DNA of 64,000 nucleotides. Source: Limiplasma sp036645955. Its GTDB lineage: Bacteria > Bacillota > Clostridia > Christensenellales > Aristaeellaceae. Both the position numbers and the translations under genes were made by a program. The DNA lies in NCBI GenBank assembly GCA_036645955.1, contig JAVXND010000010.1, forward strand, positions 1 to 64,000. The letters are read 5' to 3'. The notes below the pieces were generated by a model that was not told the DNA's origin, did no database searches, and worked only from the letters and a program-made list of their open reading frames with translations. Each line of letters opens with the position of its first letter. Within the stretch, counting starts at the first letter, position 1. Shown one piece after another: positions 57,766-64,000 of the stretch.

Positions 57766-58623
57766 ATGCATTTGTTCACTCACAGGCACACCCCACGGGT
57801 GCTGATTCTCTTGCTGCTCCTCGCCCTTTGCTTCCTGGCATTGCCCGCCATGGCAGAGGTTGTCATCACCATCAAAGACAGCGGCACAGCGGACGAAGCC
57901 GCCGCCAGCACGCAAGCGCCCGAAGCCGAGCCTTCGCAGGAAACCGCCGCCAACACGCCCTCCGCCGCTCCCGCTGGTGACGCTTCTGCCCGTGAAGCCT
58001 TTATAGACGGCATTCTTGCGCTTGCCAAGGATAAATTTGACGCCGCAAACGGCCGCGCCCAACGTGCACACTACAGCGGCGATATTTACGTATGCAAAAA
58101 CTACACCGTTTATCTTTTTAAGCAAAACGCAGGCAAGTTCCGCATGGCCGAATACCCAGACGTGCCCCTCATCATTCCCGATAACAGGCCGCGCAAGGAA
58201 TGTGTGGAGGTGGCGTATGGCGCTGAATGGAAGGATATCCCCGCCTCCGATGGCAACCCCTTCTATGCCGCCGCCTCCTTCCGTTACGATCCCGATCAAA
58301 CCAAGGAAGAAAACCACGAAATTGCACGCGAATTTTTAAAGCAGGTCAAGCGCGGCGACTATTTTCAGATGTCCGCAAAATATTATTACGGCGTGGGTGC
58401 GCATAGCATGATTTACATAGCTGATTACGATCCTGAAACCGACAGCGTTCACTGGTGCGATAGCAACATGAGCGGCAAAACCGTCAAGGGCGAGCGCTAC
58501 GGCTATGTGCAATACGATGCAGTCAAGGAAATCGACTGGTTCGTGGATGCCTTTTGCCGCAAGAAATCAGGCGCGACCCTGTACCGTCTGCGCGACGACA
58601 TTGTTTATGCAAACGAACCATAA
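57766..58623 (+). CDS. secreted NlpC/P60-like (papain-fold) putative cysteine hydrolase
   Basis: A 285-aa exported protein: signal peptide ending PAMA-EV, an Ala/Glu/Thr/Pro-rich linker (about 40-80), then a domain with the order expected of NlpC/P60 or CHAP hydrolases: Cys near 110 (DIYVCKNYTVYLF), His near 213 (GAHSMIYIADYD) and a polar residue near 234 (HWCDSNMSG). These families cut cell-wall peptides. The family match is from motif order only. ATG at 57766 follows GAAAGGG. It lies 23 bp before apgM, perhaps on the same transcript. Confidence 0.7.
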   Translation: MHLFTHRHTPRVLILLLLLALCFLALPAMAEVVITIKDSGTADEAAASTQAPEAEPSQETAANTPSAAPAGDASAREAFIDGILALAKDKFDAANGRAQRAHYSGDIYVCKNYTVYLFKQNAGKFRMAEYPDVPLIIPDNRPRKECVEVAYGAEWKDIPASDGNPFYAAASFRYDPDQTKEENHEIAREFLKQVKRGDYFQMSAKYYYGVGAHSMIYIADYDPETDSVHWCDSNMSGKTVKGERYGYVQYDAVKEIDWFVDAFCRKKSGATLYRLRDDIVYANEP

Positions 58624-58646
58624 AAGAAATAAGGAAGTGTCTTCAA

Positions 58647-59930
58647 ATGAAATATGTCCTTGTGATTGGTGACGGTATGGCAGATACCTGCCTCACACAG
58701 CTTGCTGGAAAAACACCTCTTGAAGCCTTGGCCTTGCCCGCGTTCGATCGTGCGGCGGGCTGTTTTTGCGGACGGGCGCTCACCGTGCCGCATGGCATGC
58801 CTGCGGGCAGTGATACCGCCATTTTAAGCATTTTCGGCTATGCGCCGCAAACCTACTATACCGGCAGAAGCGTGCTGGAAGCCGCAGGCATCGGCGTAAC
58901 CCTGCCAGAGGGCAGCCTCAGCTTCCGCGTCAACCTCTGCGCCGTATCGCCGAATGCCGAAGGGGAGCTTGTCATTCACAGCCACAACGGCGGCAATATT
59001 CACGGCACGCAGGCCATCACCCTCATGAACGATTTGCTTGCGGATGCGGGCTTTGCATCTCTCATGAACGATGCAAAGCTTCAAATTACCGTGACCGATA
59101 CCTTCCGTCACGTAGGCGTGATGCAAAGCCCTGCGCACGACCTTGCCGCCGTTCGCCTCACCGAGCCTCATAATGTGCTGGAACAGCCCATTGAGGCGCA
59201 TCTGCCCCACCTCCTGCACGCAACCGAGGATCTTGCCGCTCAAAAGCTATGCAAGGATGTGCGCGCCCTCACGCTTCGCAGTTACGAGGTATTGAAGGAT
59301 CATCCCATCAACCAGCAGCGCATAGCCGAGGGCAAGCTTCCCGCGAATATGATTTGGCCATGGGGCGCGGCAACCGCCGTTTCACTGCCCTCCTTCCAAG
59401 AAAAACAGGGTCATTACGGCACGGTGGTAAGCGCCGTACCGCTGGTATGGGGCATTGCAAACCTAGCGGGACTTAAAACGCCGCATGTGGAGGGTGCCAA
59501 CGGGGATTTGGACACCAACTACGAAGGGAAGGTGCTTTGCGCCCTTGACGCGCTTGCAAACGGCGACGATTTTGCCGCTGTACACATTGAAGCGCCTGAT
59601 GAAATGGCGCATGCAGGCGATTTAGGCCGCAAGCTGGAAGCCATTCAAAACGTAGAATGCCGCGTGGTTGCGCCATTGCTAGGCGAGCTTACCAAGCGCG
59701 GGGAGGATTTCCGCCTCCTGCTGTTAAGCGACCACCCCACCTTCCTTACCACCCGCACGCATGACGGCAGTCCTGTGCCTTATGCCATTTACGATAGCCG
59801 CACCGTGAAAGCGGCGCTGGATGCAGGCAAGCCCATGCCCAACCGCAAGTTTTGCGAACGCGCCATGGCCTGCGAGCCCGTGCTCATGGATGGCACGGAT
59901 TTGATGCGGGTTTTGTTTGAGCAGATGTAA
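58647..59930 (+). CDS. apgM: 2,3-bisphosphoglycerate-independent phosphoglycerate mutase, archaeal type (ApgM)
   Basis: A 427-aa alkaline-phosphatase-superfamily enzyme: YVLVIGDGMAD metal site, GSDTAILSIFGY with the nucleophilic Ser near 55, GRSVLEAAGIG, FRVNLCAV, GNIHGTQAITLMNDLL and a C-terminal EAPDEMAHAGD...LLSDHPT metal-binding half. It interconverts 3- and 2-phosphoglycerate. This is the ApgM branch, distinct from bacterial GpmI. Start has AAGGAAG upstream; earlier in-frame codons lie in the preceding gene. No terminator was seen in the 20-bp convergent gap. Confidence 0.93.
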   Translation: MKYVLVIGDGMADTCLTQLAGKTPLEALALPAFDRAAGCFCGRALTVPHGMPAGSDTAILSIFGYAPQTYYTGRSVLEAAGIGVTLPEGSLSFRVNLCAVSPNAEGELVIHSHNGGNIHGTQAITLMNDLLADAGFASLMNDAKLQITVTDTFRHVGVMQSPAHDLAAVRLTEPHNVLEQPIEAHLPHLLHATEDLAAQKLCKDVRALTLRSYEVLKDHPINQQRIAEGKLPANMIWPWGAATAVSLPSFQEKQGHYGTVVSAVPLVWGIANLAGLKTPHVEGANGDLDTNYEGKVLCALDALANGDDFAAVHIEAPDEMAHAGDLGRKLEAIQNVECRVVAPLLGELTKRGEDFRLLLLSDHPTFLTTRTHDGSPVPYAIYDSRTVKAALDAGKPMPNRKFCERAMACEPVLMDGTDLMRVLFEQM

Positions 59931-59949
59931 CGAGCAGTGTACCATATCA

Positions 59950-60375
59950 TCAAAACACCAGCTCAAATCTCTGCCCATGGCTCAATAATACCGCATCCGT
60001 CAAACGCACACGTAAAATACAAGTACGGATGTCGCTTTCATCTGTATGTCCATTATCATACCATTCCTTGAACGCTTCCCTTAGCTTTGCGGCTTGTACC
60101 GCATTGCAGGGCGCACAAACATGCCCCATGCTGCATCCCACCCCATGCGCTGTAAACCACTCGCCGCAAATGCCCACCACGGGATGGGCTTGGATCTGTT
60201 TCATTTTATGGGTCAGCGCATGCGTAATCACATAAAAGCTTCCATCCTCATAATACCCATTCACCATGCGCACCGATGGTATGTCGTTCTCCACCGTTGC
60301 AAGCGCAAGCACGGTATCATGGCCGAAGCGTTCCTTCATGATTTCCAGCGCTTTTACATGTTCCGCCTCGTTCAT
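59950..60375 (-). CDS. pyridoxamine 5'-phosphate oxidase family protein
   Basis: A 141-aa split-barrel flavin-type protein: LALATVENDIPSVRMVNGYYEDGSFYVITHALTHKMKQIQAHPVVGICGEWF is the PPOX core, with a C-terminal CILRVRLTDAVLLSH strand. It probably binds FMN or a related cofactor; the small family members are often called general stress proteins. A cysteine trio (GCSMGHVCAPC) in the loop is unusual. Follows the hydrolase gene by 15 bp and is cotranscribed with it. Confidence 0.85.
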   Translation of the reverse strand: MNEAEHVKALEIMKERFGHDTVLALATVENDIPSVRMVNGYYEDGSFYVITHALTHKMKQIQAHPVVGICGEWFTAHGVGCSMGHVCAPCNAVQAAKLREAFKEWYDNGHTDESDIRTCILRVRLTDAVLLSHGQRFELVF

Positions 60376-60390
60376 GGCTTCCCCACCCCT

Positions 60391-61305
60391 TTATTTTGTT
60401 CCCACGCGGTTTAGCCAAGCAATCAAGTCCGCGCACACCTCTTCACTGTTTATTTCATTGAAGATTTCATGCCGTCCGCCCTCGTATAGCTTGACCGTAA
60501 CCGCCGCAACACCCGCCGCCTTCAGCTCCTGCGCCACCATTTTTACGCCCGCGCCATTGCCGCCCACAGGATCATGATCGCCTGACAAAAGCAGCACGGG
60601 AACCGTCTTGTCCATGGTGTCAATACGGTTTGGATACAAGCGTTTCAGGCCGCGAAACAAATCGCGGTAGCCGCCCGCCGTAAAAACAAAGCCGCAATGC
60701 GGGTCTGCCACATAGCGATCCACATGCTCCTCGTTGCGCGTGAGCCAGTCAAAAGCCGTGCGGGGGTTTTCAAAGCATTTGTTGTTGGCTGAAAAATTCA
60801 GCTTGTCGATCAGCTTGCTTGGTTTTTTGGCCATGCCAAAAGCACATTGCACAGCAGCCACCACACTGCCCGCTGTCACAATCGGCGCGGCAAAATGCCC
60901 TGTGCCGCTTAAAACCACGCCGGCAAGCCCTTTTTCATGCTCTAAGCAATAGGTGCGCACCACAAAGCTGCCCATGCTGTGGCCCAGCAAAAAGTAAGGC
61001 AAGCCCGCTGCTTGTTGCTGGGTTCTGAGCGTGTGCACATCACTTAACACCGCGTCCCAGCCCTCTTGATCTGCAAAATAGCCCTTGACCTCTGCTTTTT
61101 CCCCATGCCCAAGCTGGTTATGCCCCACCACCGTATAGCCTGCCGCATTGAGCCGCTTTGCGGTTTCGTCGTAGCGGTCAATGTGCTCCGCCATGCCATG
61201 CACCAGCTGCACTATCCCGCGCGGTTCCCCATCCGCCTGCCATAAGCGCGTTTCCAGCTCTGCCCCCGTTTTTGATGCAAAGGTGCCGCGAATTGCTTCA
61301 GCCAT
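60391..61305 (-). CDS. alpha/beta hydrolase (monoacylglycerol lipase-like)
   Basis: A 304-aa serine hydrolase: VQLVHGMAEHIDRYDETAKRLNAAGY oxyanion and cap region, GHSMG nucleophile elbow with Ser near 112, SGDHDPVGG with the acid near 243, and GGRHEIFNE with His near 277. The layout matches Hydrolase_4 (monoglyceride lipase/lysophospholipase) enzymes. No signal peptide, so cytosolic. The chosen start at 61305 has GAGGGG upstream. An extended -10 (TGTTATAAT) near 61360 may be its promoter. Confidence 0.9.
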   Translation of the reverse strand: MAEAIRGTFASKTGAELETRLWQADGEPRGIVQLVHGMAEHIDRYDETAKRLNAAGYTVVGHNQLGHGEKAEVKGYFADQEGWDAVLSDVHTLRTQQQAAGLPYFLLGHSMGSFVVRTYCLEHEKGLAGVVLSGTGHFAAPIVTAGSVVAAVQCAFGMAKKPSKLIDKLNFSANNKCFENPRTAFDWLTRNEEHVDRYVADPHCGFVFTAGGYRDLFRGLKRLYPNRIDTMDKTVPVLLLSGDHDPVGGNGAGVKMVAQELKAAGVAAVTVKLYEGGRHEIFNEINSEEVCADLIAWLNRVGTK

Positions 61306-61434
61306 TGAAAGCCCCTCTTTCCTCATGAAATTACAAATGAATCCTAACCCCATTATAACACAATTTGGAAGGTTACGCTTGTGCCTTTTCACTGCAAATG
61401 CCGCAAAGCAATCAAATTTTAGGCTACATTTGCT

Positions 61435-61463
61435 TTGACAAACCTCAGGAAACATGGTACGCT
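61435..61463 (+). promoter_or_regulatory. promoter of the ABC-F/DUF1653 genes
   Basis: TTGACA at 61435-61440 and TACGCT at 61458-61463, spacer 17 bp. Confidence 0.6.
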
Positions 61464-61522
61464 GTAAGGTGTGCACAGGCTTTTTGATCTTGCGCAACAA
61501 TCAATTTTATAAGAGGTATGCT

Positions 61523-63124
61523 ATGTTATCAGTTACCGATGTCAGCCTACAATTTGCGGGTGACCTGCTTTACAAGCACGTGGACCTTAGTTTTCAGCCC
61601 GATCACTGCTATGGCATCATCGGCGCAAACGGCGCGGGCAAGAGCACCCTGCTTCGCATCATCTCAGGCGAGCTTACGCCTAGCAGCGGTACCATCAGCA
61701 TGCGCAAGGAAGATCGCATGTCTGTGCTGGAGCAGGATCACTTTAAGTACGATGAATTTCCCGTGCTTGAAACCGTCATTATGGGCAACCATAAGCTGCA
61801 TGAAATTATGAAAGCAAAGGACGCGCTCTATGCCAAGGAAGATTTTTCCGATGCTGACGGCGTGCGTGCCGCCGAGCTTGAAGGCGAATTTGCTGAAATG
61901 AACGGCTGGGACGCGGAAACCGAAGCCGCCCAGCTTTTAAACGGCATCGGCATTCCGGTGGAATTGCACAACGCCCCCATGTCCGCATTGGATGGCCGCC
62001 AAAAGGTCAAGGCCCTGCTTGCACAAGCGCTCTTTGGGCATCCCTCCATCATATTGCTGGATGAACCTACCAACGGTCTTGACGTTGAAAGCACCCAATG
62101 GCTGGAAGATTTTTTGGTCGATTCCGACGCCATTGTCATTGTGGTCAGCCATGACCGCCACTTCCTAAACGCCGTATGCACCAACATTGTGGATGTGGAT
62201 CATGAAACCTGCCGCATGTATTCAGGCAACTATGATTTCTGGTATGAATCCAGCACGCTTATGCAGCAGCTGCTGCGCAACCAAAACAAAAAGCGTGATG
62301 AAAAAATCAAGGATTTGCAGGAATTTATCCGCCGCTTTTCCGCAAATAAATCCAAATCCAAGCAAGCCACCAGCCGCAAAAAAACCTTGGATAGCATTCA
62401 GGTAGATCAAATGCCCGCCTCCAGCCGCAAATACCCCTTTGTGGGTTTTGAGCCTGAACGCGAGGCTGGCAAGGACATTCTATCCGTGGAGGGCATCAGC
62501 AAAACCGTGGATGGGGTCAAAGTGCTGGATAATGTGTCCTTCACCGTGCGCAAGGGCGATAAAATCGCGTTCGTGGGCGACAACGAAGCTGGCGCCACCA
62601 CACTGTTCCGCATTTTGGTGGGCGAGCTTAACCCCGATGAAGGCAGCTTCCGCTGGGGCGTTACCATCAGCCAAAGCTATTTCCCCAAGGATAACACCCG
62701 CTTTTTTGAAGCTTTTGACGGCACGCTGATTGAATGGCTCCGCCAGTACTCGTTTGATACCACCGAAACCTATCTGCGCGGCTTCCTTGGCCGCATGCTG
62801 TTTTCAGGCGATGACGTGTACAAGCCCGCAAAGGTGCTTTCAGGCGGCGAAAAGGTGCGCTGCATGCTAAGCCGCCTCATGATGAGCAAGGCCAATGCCC
62901 TCATCCTTGATCAGCCTACAGATCACCTTGATTTGGAAAGCATCACAGCGCTGAGCAATGGCTTGGTTGCCTATCCGGGCAATTTGTTCTTCGCCTCACA
63001 CGATCATCAATTCATTGATGAAATTGCCAACCGCATCATTGAGCTCCCGCTGAATGCCGCCAATTGCATTGATTATGAAGGCTCCTTCGAAAACTTCCTC
63101 ACTTGGAAGCGCGAGCATGTATGA
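61523..63124 (+). CDS. ABC-F family ATPase with one degenerate nucleotide site
   Basis: A 533-aa protein with two ABC domains joined by a charged linker (about 250-310), no membrane segments: the ABC-F class that acts on ribosomes. NBD1 has an intact Walker A (GANGAGKST, about 34) and Walker B (LLDEPTNGLD, about 176), but its signature is SALDGRQK. NBD2 keeps LSGGEK (about 438) but its Walker A reads GDNEAGATT (Lys to Ala, about 352) and Walker B LILDQPTDHLD (Glu to Gln). So one composite site looks canonical and the other dead. Resembles the YkpA/YbiT branch. ATG at 61523 follows AGAGG. Confidence 0.9.
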   Translation: MLSVTDVSLQFAGDLLYKHVDLSFQPDHCYGIIGANGAGKSTLLRIISGELTPSSGTISMRKEDRMSVLEQDHFKYDEFPVLETVIMGNHKLHEIMKAKDALYAKEDFSDADGVRAAELEGEFAEMNGWDAETEAAQLLNGIGIPVELHNAPMSALDGRQKVKALLAQALFGHPSIILLDEPTNGLDVESTQWLEDFLVDSDAIVIVVSHDRHFLNAVCTNIVDVDHETCRMYSGNYDFWYESSTLMQQLLRNQNKKRDEKIKDLQEFIRRFSANKSKSKQATSRKKTLDSIQVDQMPASSRKYPFVGFEPEREAGKDILSVEGISKTVDGVKVLDNVSFTVRKGDKIAFVGDNEAGATTLFRILVGELNPDEGSFRWGVTISQSYFPKDNTRFFEAFDGTLIEWLRQYSFDTTETYLRGFLGRMLFSGDDVYKPAKVLSGGEKVRCMLSRLMMSKANALILDQPTDHLDLESITALSNGLVAYPGNLFFASHDHQFIDEIANRIIELPLNAANCIDYEGSFENFLTWKREHV

Positions 63125-63336
63125 ATGAGCTGATTCCAGGCGTATATCGCCATTTCAAGGGCAATCGCTATGAACTGCTCTGCACCGCCACGCATTCCGA
63201 AACGTTGGAGCTTATGGTGGTTTATCGCCAGCTCTATGGCGAACACTCGGTTTGGGTTCGCCCTGCAAGCATGTGGTTTGAGCCCGTCATGAAGGACGGG
63301 CTCACCGTATCTCGCTTTACCAAGGAAGAGGATTAG
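63121..63336 (+). CDS. DUF1653 family protein
   Basis: A 71-aa protein matching DUF1653: PGVYRHFKGNRYELLCTATHSETLELMVVYRQLYGEHSVWVRP and MWFEPV. Its start overlaps the ABC-F stop (ATGA), so expression is coupled. Function of the family unknown; small beta-rich domain. Confidence 0.92.
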   Translation: MNELIPGVYRHFKGNRYELLCTATHSETLELMVVYRQLYGEHSVWVRPASMWFEPVMKDGLTVSRFTKEED

Positions 63337-63347
63337 TATAACTCCAC

Positions 63348-63387
63348 AGCAAAGCCCCGATGACAGTGCTGCCATCGGGGCTTTGCT
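63348..63387. terminator. bidirectional terminator between DUF1653 and the second ABC-F gene
   Basis: Perfect 15-bp inverted repeat AGCAAAGCCCCGATG/CATCGGGGCTTTGCT with a 10-nt loop between convergent genes. Confidence 0.85.
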
Positions 63388-63405
63388 ATGCAATCAACTC
63401 CGCGC

Positions 63406-64000
63406 CTACAGGTCCTCCCCCTGCTCCATCGCATTTGCGATTTCCTCTGCGTTTTCCAACGCATCGTATAGCGCTTCTGTTTTGTTCTGCTCCTGCTTGT
63501 ACTGTTCCGTTACCTCGCGGGTTTTTTCGGTGTCGGCATAGGTGGTCGGGTCACTCAAAAGCGCCTCAATTTCGGCAATTCGCCGTTCGTTTTGCGCAAT
63601 GGCTTCCTCTGCCTGCTTCACCGCCGCCTTTAGCTCCCTTAAGCGTGCGCTCTGCTGACGGTCGCGCTTGCGCTCCTTCACCTGCGCCGTTTTGGTCACC
63701 TCCTGCCCCAGCATTTCCTGCGGGGCTTGCGGCCGATCTCGCTTTTCCACATAATCATCAAAATTGCCAAGGTATTCAGTCATGCCATTTTCGCCCATCA
63801 CCAATATATGATCCGCAAAGCGGTTGATAAAATAGCGATCATGGCTGATGGCCAAAATGGTGCCCGGAAAATCCTCCAACGCATCCTCAAGCACTTCGCG
63901 GCTGTCCATATCCAAATGGTTGGTGGGTTCATCCAGCAGCAGCAAATTGTCCTTTTTCAGCATCAGCTTCGTAAGCGCCACGCGCCCCCGCTCGCCGCCT
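63406..64000 (-). CDS. second ABC-F family ATPase, C-terminal part only
   Basis: The visible 197 residues begin inside the second ABC domain: a GGERGRVALTKLM signature, LLLLDEPTNHLDMDS Walker B, AISHDRYFINRF switch, then a C-terminal coiled coil rich in Glu/Lys/Gln (about the last 100 residues). This matches ABC-F proteins with a C-terminal extension (Uup/YfmR/YdiF-like). Unlike the neighbouring ABC-F, its NBD2 motifs are canonical. The 5' part is outside the window. Confidence 0.92.
   Translation of the reverse strand, partial: GGERGRVALTKLMLKKDNLLLLDEPTNHLDMDSREVLEDALEDFPGTILAISHDRYFINRFADHILVMGENGMTEYLGNFDDYVEKRDRPQAPQEMLGQEVTKTAQVKERKRDRQQSARLRELKAAVKQAEEAIAQNERRIAEIEALLSDPTTYADTEKTREVTEQYKQEQNKTEALYDALENAEEIANAMEQGEDL

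Overview
The window is a gene-dense stretch of a Firmicutes/Clostridia chromosome, probably a spore-forming strict anaerobe. The case rests on gene content and order: spmA-spmB, yqfC-yqfD-phoH-pgpH-ybeY-era, an mreBCD-PBP2-minD-rodA operon, a T-box in front of metG, AbrB with a Cys4 tail, a ferredoxin-dependent 2-oxoacid oxidoreductase, and rubredoxin/ferredoxin proteins. A Christensenellales-like lineage is only a guess. The standard code fits throughout. No tRNA, rRNA, CRISPR array, transposase or phage gene was seen.

Layout. 0-5.2 kb (minus): T-box, metG, a TatD-GNAT fusion and a MiaA-type gene, preceded by spmA-spmB. 5.3-9.2 kb: abrB (plus), thioredoxin, a SARP/BTAD regulator with a degenerate GGDEF-like tail, and adenine deaminase. 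9.2-15.6 kb (minus): a block of exported or surface proteins comprising two DUF3048 paralogues, a signal-less choice-of-anchor-A protein with a 32-cysteine Cys-Pro repeat, an SH3 protein and two unknown secreted proteins. 15.7-19.9 kb (plus): a polytopic membrane protein, the PDZ/DUF512 protein and der. 20-24.2 kb (minus): argH with a GT-C glycosyltransferase and an acyltransferase, plus a YaiI-family gene. 24.2-32.6 kb: a pentose unit with xylB, xylA and a LacI-type regulator (minus) and a ChvE-MmsA-MmsB sugar ABC transporter (plus). Both promoters carry the same 12-bp palindrome GTGCTCGAGCAC. 32.8-40.9 kb (minus): the cell-elongation operon maf-mreB-mreC-mreD-PBP2-minD-rodA. 41.1-45.4 kb: CoA-disulfide-reductase-like enzyme, rubredoxin-like protein, ferredoxin and a mutarotase. 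45.5-52.1 kb (minus): yqfC-yqfD-phoH-pgpH-ybeY/cdd-era with ybeY and cdd fused. 52.2-57.6 kb: a sodium:solute symporter converging on a korDABC-type operon across about 850 bp of repeats. 57.7-64 kb: a secreted cysteine-peptidase-like protein, archaeal-type phosphoglycerate mutase, a flavin-family protein, an alpha/beta hydrolase and two ABC-F proteins.

The most unusual non-coding content is a set of dispersed, hairpin-forming repeats. One family has a perfect 20-bp palindrome (GGACACCATATATGGTGTCC or a variant) at four sites. A second, about 145 bp long, has three hairpins with compensatory changes and overlaps the stop codons of two convergent genes. A third sits just past the stops of two surface-protein genes. 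Start codons were chosen by Shine-Dalgarno position, which gives several GTG or TTG starts and many ATGA/TAATG overlaps that indicate translational coupling.
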